DNA of 64,000 bases from Streptomyces fumanus (GTDB lineage: Bacteria; Actinomycetota; Actinomycetes; Streptomycetales; Streptomycetaceae). A program made the position numbers and the translations under genes. The stretch is from contig NZ_BNBI01000001.1 of the NCBI RefSeq assembly GCF_014655295.1, positions 248,001 to 312,000 of the forward strand. The letters run 5' to 3'. Positions 26,183-35,728 of this stretch are shown one piece after another (positions within the stretch are counted from its first letter, which is position 1; each line of letters begins with the position of its first letter). Below the pieces are notes generated by a model, which saw only the letters and a list, made by a program, of their open reading frames with translations, was not told the DNA's origin and did no database searches.

Positions 26183-26836
26183 ATGACCTCAGCGGTGCCG
26201 GCTCGTCTGACGGGCAGCCCGACCCCCCTGGTCATCGAGTGCCATGTGGAAGCGGCGCGGGCGCTGATCGTGCCGCGCGGGGAGCTGGTCCACGGCTGCA
26301 CGGTCGTCCTGGCCGAGACGCTGGCCGGGCTGCCGGCCGGGCTCGCGCGGATCGACCTGGACATGGCGCGGGTGGAGTTCATGGACGCGGCGGGACTGCA
26401 CTTCCTGGACCTGCTCAGCGGCCACGGCCACCGGCAGTCGGTCCCGGTGACGGCGGTGAACTGGAACCGCCAGCCGCGCCGGGTCCTGGAACTGGCCGGC
26501 CTGGACCCCGAGGACCCGCTGCACACGCCGCCGCCGCGGATGCCCGCCCCGCGTGCGGAGCGGGTGCACGTCCTGGAGGCGGAGGTGGAGCAGTTGCGGC
26601 AGGCCATCGCCTCCCGGCCGGTGATCGACCAGGCCCGGGGCGTCCTCATGGCCCTGCACGCCGTCACCCCGGACGAGGCGTGGCACATCCTGCGGGAGAC
26701 CTCCCAGTTGTCCAACACCAAGCTCCGTACGGTCGCCGAGACGCTCACCGCCAGCGCGGGTTCCGGCGGCCCGCCCCCGCCGCCCGAGATCCGCGCGGCC
26801 CTGCGCACGGCCCTGGTCCGGCGCGGCCGGGCGTGA
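26183..26836 (+). CDS. STAS-ANTAR domain protein
   Basis: A 217-residue protein. Residues 15-115 form a STAS domain (VEFMDAAGLHFLDLL; again Ala where the phosphorylatable Ser usually lies). Residues 135-195 form an ANTAR three-helix domain with RPVIDQARGVLMALHAVTPDEA and TSQLSNTKLRTVAETL. ANTAR domains bind paired hexanucleotide hairpins in nascent RNA and antagonise termination. The combination points to RNA-level control gated by a protein partner, presumably an anti-sigma-type ATPase like the neighbour. ATG 26183 follows AAGGCGG; an upstream in-frame ATG 26141 is less likely. The Pro-rich tail is short. Confidence 0.85.
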   Translation: MTSAVPARLTGSPTPLVIECHVEAARALIVPRGELVHGCTVVLAETLAGLPAGLARIDLDMARVEFMDAAGLHFLDLLSGHGHRQSVPVTAVNWNRQPRRVLELAGLDPEDPLHTPPPRMPAPRAERVHVLEAEVEQLRQAIASRPVIDQARGVLMALHAVTPDEAWHILRETSQLSNTKLRTVAETLTASAGSGGPPPPPEIRAALRTALVRRGRA

Positions 26837-26901
26837 TGCCTCCGGCCCGGCGGGGTACCCGTGCGGCGGACCGACCCCGTTCCACCAGGAAAGGCAGCAC
26901 G

Positions 26902-27039
26902 ATGACCGAGCAGACCCCGTCCCAGGCCGAGGGCGAACGCGACGACGAGCCCGACACCCAGTCCCCGCCGCACACCACCCCGTCCCAGGCGGAGGGCGAA
27001 CGCGACGACGAGCCCACCACCACCGACCCGAACGCCTGA
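26902..27039 (+). CDS. 45-residue acidic repeat protein
   Basis: A short frame encoding MTEQT, then two nearly perfect copies of TPSQAEGERDDEP separated by DTQSPPHT, then TTTDPNA. AAAGG lies about ten bases upstream of the ATG. The protein is strongly acidic and almost certainly disordered. The repeat is also exact at the DNA level over most of its 36 bases apart from one synonymous difference, so it arose by tandem duplication. Function unknown; it stands 65 bases after the STAS-ANTAR gene and could be co-transcribed. Confidence 0.6.
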   Translation: MTEQTPSQAEGERDDEPDTQSPPHTTPSQAEGERDDEPTTTDPNA

Positions 27040-27418
27040 CGGAGCGTCCCGGTACCGCCGGCCCACGCAAACGTCCTCAGACGAGCCCGGCCAGGAAGCG
27101 ACCGTTCACGGCGAGACCGTGACCGAGAACCACGGCATGCCGGGGCAGCTCCCCCAGCCGCCGGACGACCTCCCGTCGAGGCCGCGTTCGTCGGTCTCCG
27201 CCGGGCGCGTGCGGTTCACGGTTCGGGCTCCCCTCTTTTCGGAACGACGACCGGCCTTTCCGAGCGCGGCGGAACGGTTACGGTCGGGGCACGAGCCCAT
27301 CACCGGAGGTACGGAGTGGCCGAGCCGACGCCCTTCGAACTCGCGGACTCGGCACCGCCGTCGCCCGGGACGCCGCGGAGCACCTGGCCGCGCGGGTCGA
27401 GCCGAGGGGAGCCGTCCG
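27040..27418. other. non-coding stretch with one possible broken small gene
   Basis: This 379-base gap before the acetyltransferase has no convincing intact gene. At 27305-27309 there is a perfect GGAGG, six bases before GTG 27316, opening VAEPTPFELAD, after which the frame loses coding character. In the next frame LGTAVARDAAEHLAARVEP follows, ending in TGA at 27420-27422, which overlaps the ATG of the acetyltransferase. One base added near 27350 would join both parts into a 36-residue peptide. The bases before 27300 show nothing I can name. Confidence 0.4.
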
Positions 27419-28009
27419 ATGACCGGGGTGCGCTACGAACGTCACGAGGCCCCCGGCGCCGCCGCCGGGCTGGACGCGTTCCTCCCTGCCTACGCGGAGG
27501 TCTACGCGGAGCCGCCCTACCGGGAAGGCCCCGACGACGTGGCGGCGTTCACCGAGCACTACCGGACCCACACGCGACGCCCTGGTATGCGTCTGGTCCT
27601 GGCTCGCGAGGGCGAGGAGGTCGTCGGCTTCGGCTACGGCTACCGGCTCGCTCCCGACACCCGCTGGTGGCACAACCTGCGGGACGTGGAGCTGCCGGAG
27701 GACTTCACGCGGGAGGACGGCCGTCGCACGTTCGCCGTCATCGAACTCGCCGTGCGCAAGCCGTGGCGGCGCCGGGGCGTCGCCGCCGGGCTGCACGCGG
27801 CCCTCCTCGACGGACTGGACGCCGAGCGGGTCACGCTCACGGTGCGTCCGGAGCCCGAGGCCGCGCCGGCGCGGTGCGCCTATGCCGCGTGGGGATACCG
27901 GAGGGTGGGGGTGTCCCGGCCGTGGGAAGGGGCGCCGTTCTACGTCTGTATGGTCCGGGGGCTGCACCGCGATCGGGCTGAGACGGCGGTCACACCGGCC
28001 AGGCTCTGA
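27419..28009 (+). CDS. GNAT family N-acetyltransferase
   Basis: A 196-residue acetyltransferase. The acetyl-CoA-binding motif A is seen as FAVIELAVRKPWRRRGVAAGLHAALL (about residues 108-133, with the R-R-G-V-A-A pyrophosphate loop), and the C-terminal motif B as APARCAYAAWGYRRVG. The acceptor is unknown; the N-terminal YAEVYAEPPY and FGYGYRL stretches fit small-molecule acetyltransferases of streptomycetes. ATG 27419 is preceded by AGGGGAG. The gene ends 128 bases before a convergent tRNA gene, with a CGGGGCC/GGCCCCG hairpin between them. Confidence 0.85.
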   Translation: MTGVRYERHEAPGAAAGLDAFLPAYAEVYAEPPYREGPDDVAAFTEHYRTHTRRPGMRLVLAREGEEVVGFGYGYRLAPDTRWWHNLRDVELPEDFTREDGRRTFAVIELAVRKPWRRRGVAAGLHAALLDGLDAERVTLTVRPEPEAAPARCAYAAWGYRRVGVSRPWEGAPFYVCMVRGLHRDRAETAVTPARL

Positions 28010-28055
28010 CGCTTCGAGCGAGCAAGGAGCGAGCAGAGGGGCGAACGGAGGGTCT

Positions 28056-28079
28056 CGGGGCCGTCGAGGAGAGGCCCCG
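28056..28079. terminator. candidate hairpin between acetyltransferase and tRNA
   Basis: Arms CGGGGCC (28056-28062) and GGCCCCG (28073-28079) with a 10-base loop, lying between the plus-strand acetyltransferase and the minus-strand CAT-anticodon tRNA, so it could serve both. Short stem, no U-tract. Confidence 0.4.
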
Positions 28080-28137
28080 CCCAGAGGGTTCGCGGCTTCG
28101 CCGCAGGTGGCAACGTTTCTGCGGGTGGGCGCTGCGG

Positions 28138-28211
28138 TGGGGCGGGTGGGACTCGAACCCACGGCCGACGGATTATGAGTCCGCTGCTCTAACCGGCTGA
28201 GCTACCGCCCC
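28138..28211 (-). tRNA. tRNA with CAT anticodon (tRNA-Ile2 or elongator tRNA-Met)
   Basis: A complete cloverleaf of 74 bases on the minus strand: acceptor stem GGGGCGG/CCGCCCC, D-arm with GCTCAGCCGGTTAGAGC, anticodon stem CGGAC with loop CTCATAA, and T-arm around GGTTCGAGTCC. The discriminator is A and CCA is not encoded. A CAT anticodon can be elongator Met or, after lysidine modification, Ile2; the anticodon arm resembles known Ile2 tRNAs but sequence alone does not settle it. It is not an initiator because the acceptor's first pair is a normal G-C. Confidence 0.9.
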
Positions 28212-28323
28212 ATAGCGGCGTGTCGCGTACATGTGTGCGCGCCGTCTGCCGCAGCATAGCCGCTCATACGATCTCCTGCTCCGGATGGTCGGCTTCCCGC
28301 GGCGCCCCGGGACCGGGGGCATG

Positions 28324-28344
28324 AAAAAGGACCCCGAAGGGCCC
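28324..28344 (-). terminator. intrinsic terminator after the tRNA-Asn pair
   Basis: On the minus strand the hairpin GGGCCC-TTCG-GGGTCC (6 bp with one G-U, stable UUCG loop, 28329-28344) is followed directly by TTTTT (28328-28324). It sits 12 bases downstream of the first-listed tRNA-Asn gene. This is one of the few places in the window with a classical U-tract. Confidence 0.8.
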
Positions 28345-28356
28345 TCGTTCAGCGTG

Positions 28357-28429
28357 CTCCCCCGACTGGACTCGAACCAGTAACCTGCCGGTTAACAGCC
28401 GGCTGCTCTGCCAATTGAGCTACGGAGGA
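28357..28429 (-). tRNA. tRNA-Asn (GTT), downstream copy
   Basis: 73-base cloverleaf on the minus strand with acceptor stem TCCTCCG/CGGGGGA, D-arm GCTCAATTGGCAGAGC, anticodon GTT in the loop of the CCGGC stem, and T-arm GGTTCGAGTCC; discriminator G, no encoded CCA. It is one of two tandem copies five bases apart, differing only in a compensatory pair of the acceptor stem. Confidence 0.96.
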
Positions 28430-28434
28430 CCGAG

Positions 28435-28507
28435 CTCCCCGGACTGGACTCGAACCAGTAACCTGCCGGTTAACAGCCGGCTGCTCTGCCAATTGAGCTA
28501 CCGAGGA
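28435..28507 (-). tRNA. tRNA-Asn (GTT), upstream copy
   Basis: Same structure as the neighbouring copy but with acceptor stem TCCTCGG/CCGGGGA. The sixth pair is G-C here and C-G in the other gene, so both halves of the stem changed together. The two genes must be transcribed together and processed from one precursor, ending at the terminator at 28324-28344. Confidence 0.96.
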
Positions 28508-28657
28508 AGGTCTCGTATCGCATCGAACGGACCTTCCTGGGTATTCGCCAGGGGGCGTGCGCTCGCTGCGACACATACATTAGCGCAAGCAGGGGGGTGC
28601 TCCGCCAATCGGTACTCCCCCGCACCGGAGGACTCAGGCAAGAGAAGGGTGGCCGCC

Positions 28658-28954
28658 ATGCGTTACCGGCTCACGTTCGTCGTCGGACTCGCCGTGGGGT
28701 ACGTGCTCGGCACACGGTCCGGGCGCGAGCGGTACGAGCAGTTGAAGAAGACCGCCCGGCAGGTCGCGCAGAACCCTGCGGTGCGCAACACCGCGGAGTC
28801 AGCCGCGCAGCAGGGCCGGCAGATCGCCGACAAGGCGTACCACACGGTCAGCGACAAGGTCGGCGACCGGATGCCGGAGTCGGTGACCCAGCGGGTGAAG
28901 TCGCTGCGCGAGCGCGGCAGCGACGACTGGGGCGGCGGCACGAGCACCCCTTGA
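28658..28954 (+). CDS. YtxH-like small membrane protein
   Basis: A 98-residue protein: one N-terminal membrane segment (LTFVVGLAVGYVLGTRSG) followed by a charged amphipathic helical region (RERYEQLKKTARQVAQNPAV and onwards) and a Gly/Ser/Thr tail. The glycine-patterned segment ending GTRSGRERYE is typical of YtxH-domain proteins, small stress-associated membrane proteins without known activity. ATG 28658 follows AAGGGTGG. It is expressed away from the tRNA cluster and followed 67 bases later by the sugar kinase gene. Confidence 0.82.
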   Translation: MRYRLTFVVGLAVGYVLGTRSGRERYEQLKKTARQVAQNPAVRNTAESAAQQGRQIADKAYHTVSDKVGDRMPESVTQRVKSLRERGSDDWGGGTSTP

Positions 28955-29021
28955 GGGCGCCGGGGACCGCGCGCGGCGCCCGCCGCTCGGGGCGGTGCGG
29001 TGATGCGGCAGAATTCCGGAC

Positions 29022-30476
29022 ATGGGGATAGTCGCCGGGCTGGACAGTTCGCCTGATTTCACTCGTATCGTCGTCTGCGACGCGGACACCGGTGCCGTAC
29101 TGCGGCAGGGCTACGCGCCGCATCCGGTGGAGAGCCCCGAGACGGGCGGCCGTCCCTCCGACGTCGACCCGCAGGCGTGGCTGCTGTCGCTGGGCGAGGC
29201 GGCCGGCGGCGGGCTGCTGGAGGGTGTGCAGGCCATCGGGGTGTCCGCGCAGGCCAACACGGTGGTGCCGCTGGACGCCCAGGGCGCCACGGTGCGGCCC
29301 GCCCTGGTGGGCGGCGACAAGCGCGCGCAGGTCGCCGCCGCCGATCTGATCGACGCGCTCGGCGGGCGCGAGGCGTGGGCGCAGGCGGTCGGCGCGGTGC
29401 CGGGGGCCGCGCACCCGGTGACCAAGCTGCGCTGGCTGGCGCGGACCGAGCCGGAGGCCGCCGCGCGGACCGCCGTCCTGATGCAGGCGCACGACTGGCT
29501 GGTGTGGCAGTTGCTGGGCCGGCCGGCCCGCCGGACCACCGACCGGGGCGGGGCCTCGGGCACCGGGTACTGGTCGGCGGCGACCGGCGGCTACCGGCCC
29601 GACCTGGTGGAACTGGCCCTCGGCCACCAGGCGGTGCTGCCGGAGGTGATCGGCCCGGCCGACGCGGCCGGTACGACGCCGGAGGGGCTGCTGATCTCCG
29701 CCGGGACCGGCGAGACGATGGCCGCCGCGTTCGGGCTCGGCATCGGGCTCGGGGACGCGGTGGTCTCCCTCGGCGCGTCGGGCTCGGTGATGGCCGTGCA
29801 CCCCGAACCCCTCGTGGACCAGTCCGGGATGATCACCGCGCTGGCCGACGCGACCGGCATGCACCTGCCGGTCGTCACCACCCTGAACGCCGTACGGGCC
29901 CTGCGCGGGGCCGCCGAGCTGCTCGGGCTGCCGGATCTGGAGAGCCTGTCCGAGCTGGCGATGAAGTCCACGCCCGGAGCGCACGGGCTGGTCCTGCTGC
30001 CGTACCTGGAGGGCGAGCGGACGCCGCACCTGCCGCACACCGCGGGCACCCTCGCCGGGCTCAGGCGGGAGTCGATGCGGCCGGAGCACCTGGCGCGGGC
30101 CGCGTTCGAGGGGATGCTCTGCGGGCTCGCGGACGCCCTGGACGTGCTGCGCGGCCGGGGCGTGGCGGTGCGGCGGATCTTCCTGCTGGGACCGGCCGCG
30201 GAACTGCCCGCGGTGCAGGCGGCGGCGCCCTCGCTGTTCGGGACGCAGGTCGTCGTGCCGGGGCCCGCGGACTACGCGGCGATCGGCGCGGCCCGGCAGG
30301 CGGCCTGGGCGCTGGGCGCCTCCCGGGGCACCCGCGACCCGCGCACTCCTCCGGCCTGGCAGGGCGCGGTGGGGCAGGTGCTGGAGCCGGGCGAGGAGCT
30401 GGCCGTGGGGCAGGCGGTGCGGCAGCAGTACGTGGCGGTACGGGAGCAGACGCACCCCGGCGCGTTCCGTCCGTAG
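29022..30476 (+). CDS. FGGY family carbohydrate kinase (xylulokinase-like)
   Basis: A 484-residue sugar kinase of the ASKHA fold. The N-terminal phosphate-binding strand GIVAGLDSSPDFTRIVVCD replaces the usual DxGTSS, the substrate-loop region includes GVSAQANTVVPLD, and the C-terminal ATP-binding half shows LISAGTGETMAAAFG and VVSLGASGSVMAV. LLPYLEGERTPHLP is the xylulokinase-like signature. It would phosphorylate a ketose or polyol; the exact sugar is not evident. No transporter or isomerase genes are adjacent, so its pathway is unclear. The last 60 residues, after the second domain, are variable. Confidence 0.85.
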   Translation: MGIVAGLDSSPDFTRIVVCDADTGAVLRQGYAPHPVESPETGGRPSDVDPQAWLLSLGEAAGGGLLEGVQAIGVSAQANTVVPLDAQGATVRPALVGGDKRAQVAAADLIDALGGREAWAQAVGAVPGAAHPVTKLRWLARTEPEAAARTAVLMQAHDWLVWQLLGRPARRTTDRGGASGTGYWSAATGGYRPDLVELALGHQAVLPEVIGPADAAGTTPEGLLISAGTGETMAAAFGLGIGLGDAVVSLGASGSVMAVHPEPLVDQSGMITALADATGMHLPVVTTLNAVRALRGAAELLGLPDLESLSELAMKSTPGAHGLVLLPYLEGERTPHLPHTAGTLAGLRRESMRPEHLARAAFEGMLCGLADALDVLRGRGVAVRRIFLLGPAAELPAVQAAAPSLFGTQVVVPGPADYAAIGAARQAAWALGASRGTRDPRTPPAWQGAVGQVLEPGEELAVGQAVRQQYVAVREQTHPGAFRP

Positions 30477-30593
30477 CGGGCGGCAAGGGGGGCGTTCCGC
30501 CGGTAAATCGGTTGAGGTAACGCGGGGGCAGTGCCCGACGATGGGGGCCAAGGGCGACGTCCCGCCCCCACCGCCGACTCCGAGAGACCGAGC

Positions 30594-32327
30594 GTGCTCA
30601 TACGATTGCTGCGGACCTGTCTCAGGCCCTACAAGAAACCCATCGCGCTACTGGTGGCGCTGCAGTTCCTGCAGACCTGCGCCAGCCTCTACCTGCCCAC
30701 CCTGAACGCCGACATCATCGACAACGGTGTGGTCCAGGGCGACACCGGTTACATCCTGGGCTACGGCGCCCTGATGGTCGGGATCTCGCTGGCCCAGGTC
30801 GTCTGCAACATCGGCGCCGTGTACTACGGCGCCCGCACCGCCTCGGCGCTCGGCCGGGACGTGCGCGGTGCCGTCTTCGACCGGGTGCAGTCCTTCTCCG
30901 CCCGGGAGGTCGGGCAGTTCGGCGCCCCGTCGCTGATCACCCGGACCACCAATGACGTGCAGCAGGTCCAGATGCTGGCCCTGATGACGTTCACGCTGAT
31001 GGTGTCGGCGCCCATCATGTGCGTCGGCGGCATCGTGATGGCGCTGGGCCTGGACGTGCCGCTGTCCGGGGTGCTGGTCGCGGTGGTGCCGGTGCTGGGG
31101 ATCTGCGTGACGCTGATCGTGCGCAGGCTGCGGCCGCTGTTCCGGGCCATGCAGGTCCGGCTGGACACGGTGAACCGGGTGCTGCGCGAGCAGATCACCG
31201 GTAACCGGGTCATCCGCGCCTTCGTGCGCGACGAGTACGAGCAGCGGCGGTTCCGCCGGGCCAACGCCGATCTGACCGACATGGCCCTCGGCACCGGCAA
31301 TCTGCTGGCGCTGATGTTCCCGGTGGTCATGACCGTGGTGAACCTGTCGTCGATCGCCGTGGTGTGGTTCGGCGCGCACCGCATCGACAGCGGCGGGATG
31401 CAGATCGGCGACCTGACGGCGTTCCTGGCCTATCTGATGCAGATCGTGATGTCCGTGATGATGGCCACCTTCATGTTCATGATGGTGCCGCGCGCGGAGG
31501 TGTGCGCCGAGCGCATCCAGGAGGTGCTGGACACCGAGAGCAGTGTGGTGCCGCCAGTGGCGCCGGTCACCGAACTGCGCCGGCACGGGCACCTGGAGAT
31601 CCGCGGCGCGGGCTTCCGCTACCCCGGCGCCGAGGAGCCGGTGCTGCGCGACATCGACCTGGTGGCCAGGCCGGGCGAGACGACCGCCGTCATCGGCTCG
31701 ACCGGCAGCGGCAAGTCGACGCTGCTGGGGCTGGTGCCCCGGCTGTTCGACGCCACCGAGGGCGAGGTGCTGGTCGACGGCACCGACGTACGGACCCTGG
31801 ACCAGAAGCTGCTGGCCAGGACCGTCGGGCTGGTGCCGCAGAAGCCGTACCTCTTCGCGGGCACGGTGGCGACCAACCTGCGGTACGGCAACCCGGACGC
31901 GACCGACGCGGAGCTGTGGCACGCGCTGGAGGTGGCGCAGGCCAAGGAGTTCGTCGAGCGCCTGGAGGGCGGGCTGGACGCGCCGATCGCGCAGGGCGGC
32001 ACCAATGTCTCCGGCGGGCAGCGGCAGCGTCTCGCCATCGCCCGGACGCTGGTGCAGCGCCCGGAGATCTACCTCTTCGACGACTCCTTCTCCGCGCTGG
32101 ACTACGCCACCGACGCGGCGCTCAGGGCCGCGCTCGGCCGGGAGACGGCCGGGGCGACCGTGGTCATCGTCGCCCAGCGGGTGGCGACCATCCGGGACGC
32201 GGACCGGATCATCGTGCTGGACGAGGGCCGGGTGGTCGGCACCGGCCGGCACCACGAGCTGATGGCGTCCAACGACACCTACCGGGAGATCGTGCTCTCC
32301 CAGTTGACGGAAGCGGAGGCTGCCTGA
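30594..32327 (+). CDS. ABC exporter half-transporter with degenerate ATP site
   Basis: A 577-residue half-transporter: six membrane helices (about residues 15-295) and a nucleotide-binding domain from about 330. Walker A is GSTGSGKST, the Q-loop LVPQKPYLFAG, the signature NVSGGQRQRL (intact). Walker B ends LFDDSFSALD, with Asp where the catalytic Glu should be, and the switch region reads VIVAQRVATI with Gln for His. These are the hallmarks of the degenerate-site partner in heterodimeric multidrug-type exporters. GTG 30594 starts a typical VLIRLLRTCLRPYK N terminus; the frame upstream is longer but unconserved. It overlaps the next gene by one base. Confidence 0.92.
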   Translation: MLIRLLRTCLRPYKKPIALLVALQFLQTCASLYLPTLNADIIDNGVVQGDTGYILGYGALMVGISLAQVVCNIGAVYYGARTASALGRDVRGAVFDRVQSFSAREVGQFGAPSLITRTTNDVQQVQMLALMTFTLMVSAPIMCVGGIVMALGLDVPLSGVLVAVVPVLGICVTLIVRRLRPLFRAMQVRLDTVNRVLREQITGNRVIRAFVRDEYEQRRFRRANADLTDMALGTGNLLALMFPVVMTVVNLSSIAVVWFGAHRIDSGGMQIGDLTAFLAYLMQIVMSVMMATFMFMMVPRAEVCAERIQEVLDTESSVVPPVAPVTELRRHGHLEIRGAGFRYPGAEEPVLRDIDLVARPGETTAVIGSTGSGKSTLLGLVPRLFDATEGEVLVDGTDVRTLDQKLLARTVGLVPQKPYLFAGTVATNLRYGNPDATDAELWHALEVAQAKEFVERLEGGLDAPIAQGGTNVSGGQRQRLAIARTLVQRPEIYLFDDSFSALDYATDAALRAALGRETAGATVVIVAQRVATIRDADRIIVLDEGRVVGTGRHHELMASNDTYREIVLSQLTEAEAA

Positions 32328-34255
32328 TGGCCGGGCCGGCGGGGCGGATGATGGCCGGGGTCGGACCCGACCAGCGGTCGATGGACTTCAAGGGGTCGGG
32401 CAAACGGCTGGTCGGCCAGTTCCGGCCGGAGCGGGTGACCATCGGCCTGCTGCTGCTGTGCGTGGTGGTGAGCGTCGGCCTCAACGTGGTCGGGCCGAAG
32501 ATCCTCGGCAAGGCCACCGACCTGGTGTTCGCCGGGATCATCGGACGGCGGATGCCGGACGGGGCCACCAAGGACCAGGTACTGGAGTCGATGCGGGAGC
32601 GCGGCGACGGGGACGTCGCCGACATGCTGCGCGGCACCGACTTCACCCCCGGCGAGGGCATCGACTTCACCGCCGTCGGACACGTCCTGCTGCTGGCCCT
32701 GGGGGCGTTCTTCGTCGCCGGGCTGCTGATGGCGGTGGCGACGCGGCTGGTCAACCGGGCGGTGAACCGGACCATGTTCCGGATGCGCGAGGACGTGCAG
32801 ACCAAGCTGTCGCGGCTGCCGCTGTCCTACTTCGACCAGCGGCAGCGCGGTGAGGTGCTCTCCCGCGCCACCAACGACATCGACAACATCGGGCAGACCC
32901 TCCAGCAGTCGATGGGCCAGCTCATCAACTCGCTGCTGACCATCATCGGCGTGCTGGCGATGATGTTCTACGTCTCCTGGATCCTGGCGCTGGTCGCGCT
33001 GGTGACCGTGCCGCTGTCGTTCCTGGTGGCCACCCGGATCGGCAAGCGGTCCCAGCCGCACTTCGTGCAGCAGTGGCGCTCCACGGGCAAGCTGAACGCG
33101 CACATCGAGGAGATGTACACCGGGCACGCCCTGGTGAAGGTGTTCGGCCGGCAGGAGGAGTCGGCGGCGCGGTTCGCCGAGCAGAACGAGGCGCTGTACG
33201 AGGCCGGGTTCAGGGCGCAGTTCAACAGCGGGATCATGCAGCCGCTGATGATGTTCGTCTCCAACATCAACTACGTGCTGGTCGCCGTCGTCGGCGGGCT
33301 GCGGGTCGCCTCCGGGTCGCTGTCCATCGGGGACGTGCAGGCGTTCATCCAGTACTCCCGGCAGTTCTCGATGCCGCTGACGCAGGTGGCGTCGATGGCG
33401 AACCTGGTGCAGTCCGGTGTCGCCTCCGCCGAGCGGGTCTTCGAGCTGCTGGACGCGGAGGAGCAGAGCGCCGATCCGGTGGCCGCCGAGCGGCCGGCCG
33501 AGCTGCGCGGACGGGTGGCGCTGGAGCACGTGTCGTTCCGGTACGAGCCCGACAAGCCGCTGATCGAGGACCTGTCGCTGACCGTGGAGCCCGGCCGGAC
33601 GGTCGCCATCGTCGGCCCCACCGGAGCCGGCAAGACCACCCTCGTCAACCTGCTCATGCGGTTCTACGAGGTGTCCGGCGGGCGGATCACCCTGGACGGC
33701 GTGGACATCGCCAAGATGTCCCGGGACGAGCTGCGCGCCGGGATCGGCATGGTGCTCCAGGACACCTGGCTGTTCGGCGGCACCATCGCGGAGAACATCG
33801 CGTACGGCGCCGCCCGCGAGGTGACCCGCGGGGAGATCGAGGAGGCGGCGCGGGCCGCGCACGCCGACCGGTTCGTCCGGACGCTGCCCGACGGCTACGA
33901 CACCGTGATCGACGACGAGGGCACCGGGGTCAGCGCGGGCGAGAAGCAGCTCATCACCATCGCGCGGGCGTTCCTGTCCGACCCGGTGATCCTGGTGCTG
34001 GACGAGGCGACCTCGTCGGTCGACACCCGGACCGAGGTGCTGATCCAGAAGGCGATGGCCAAGCTGGCCCACGGGCGGACCTCGTTCGTCATCGCGCACC
34101 GGCTGTCCACCATCCGCGACGCGGACACCATCCTCGTCATGGAGAACGGCTCCATCGTCGAACAGGGCACCCACACCGGCCTGCTGGCGGCCGGCGGGGC
34201 GTACGCCAAGCTGTACCAGGCGCAGTTCGCGCAGGCGGTCGCCGAGGTCGACTAG
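32327..34255 (+). CDS. ABC exporter half-transporter with catalytic ATP site
   Basis: A 642-residue half-transporter partner of the preceding gene. Six membrane helices lie at about 35-360; a hydrophilic insertion between helices 1 and 2 (around residues 70-125) is typical of this type. The nucleotide-binding domain has Walker A GPTGAGKTT, a complete Walker B with Glu (LVLDEATSSVD) and the switch His (FVIAHRLSTI). Its signature is degenerate, GVSAGEKQL rather than LSGGQ. Combined with the partner, one composite ATP site is canonical and one is dead, as in TM287/288 and LmrCD. Substrate unknown; drugs, lipids or peptides are usual. TGATG stop/start overlap ensures equal synthesis. Confidence 0.93.
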   Translation: MAGPAGRMMAGVGPDQRSMDFKGSGKRLVGQFRPERVTIGLLLLCVVVSVGLNVVGPKILGKATDLVFAGIIGRRMPDGATKDQVLESMRERGDGDVADMLRGTDFTPGEGIDFTAVGHVLLLALGAFFVAGLLMAVATRLVNRAVNRTMFRMREDVQTKLSRLPLSYFDQRQRGEVLSRATNDIDNIGQTLQQSMGQLINSLLTIIGVLAMMFYVSWILALVALVTVPLSFLVATRIGKRSQPHFVQQWRSTGKLNAHIEEMYTGHALVKVFGRQEESAARFAEQNEALYEAGFRAQFNSGIMQPLMMFVSNINYVLVAVVGGLRVASGSLSIGDVQAFIQYSRQFSMPLTQVASMANLVQSGVASAERVFELLDAEEQSADPVAAERPAELRGRVALEHVSFRYEPDKPLIEDLSLTVEPGRTVAIVGPTGAGKTTLVNLLMRFYEVSGGRITLDGVDIAKMSRDELRAGIGMVLQDTWLFGGTIAENIAYGAAREVTRGEIEEAARAAHADRFVRTLPDGYDTVIDDEGTGVSAGEKQLITIARAFLSDPVILVLDEATSSVDTRTEVLIQKAMAKLAHGRTSFVIAHRLSTIRDADTILVMENGSIVEQGTHTGLLAAGGAYAKLYQAQFAQAVAEVD

Positions 34256-34278
34256 GGGCGCGGCGCGGGGGGGGCGGG

Positions 34279-35496
<1,218 letters not shown>

Positions 35497-35728
35497 GGGG
35501 GCGACCTCCAGGATGGACGCTGCCGGAGGGGGCGGCAGCGGTACTTCGGGGGCGGGTCCGCGGCCGCACCGCTGTCCGCCCCGTACGTGATGGTCGGAAC
35601 CGCGGGGGTCAGCAACCCGCCGGGGGACGGGCCGGCCGCGCTCCGGGGACTCAGGCACCGGAACCCAGTGTGGGGTACGACACACAGCCGCCACGAGGGG
35701 CGTGCGGTGACTTTTTGCGTCCGGACCG

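Noticed and set aside
28357..28507. Tandem tRNA-Asn repeats considered as a CRISPR-like or att repeat pair
   Set aside because: Both fold as complete tRNAs; no integrase or element boundary is nearby. No CRISPR array was seen anywhere in the window.
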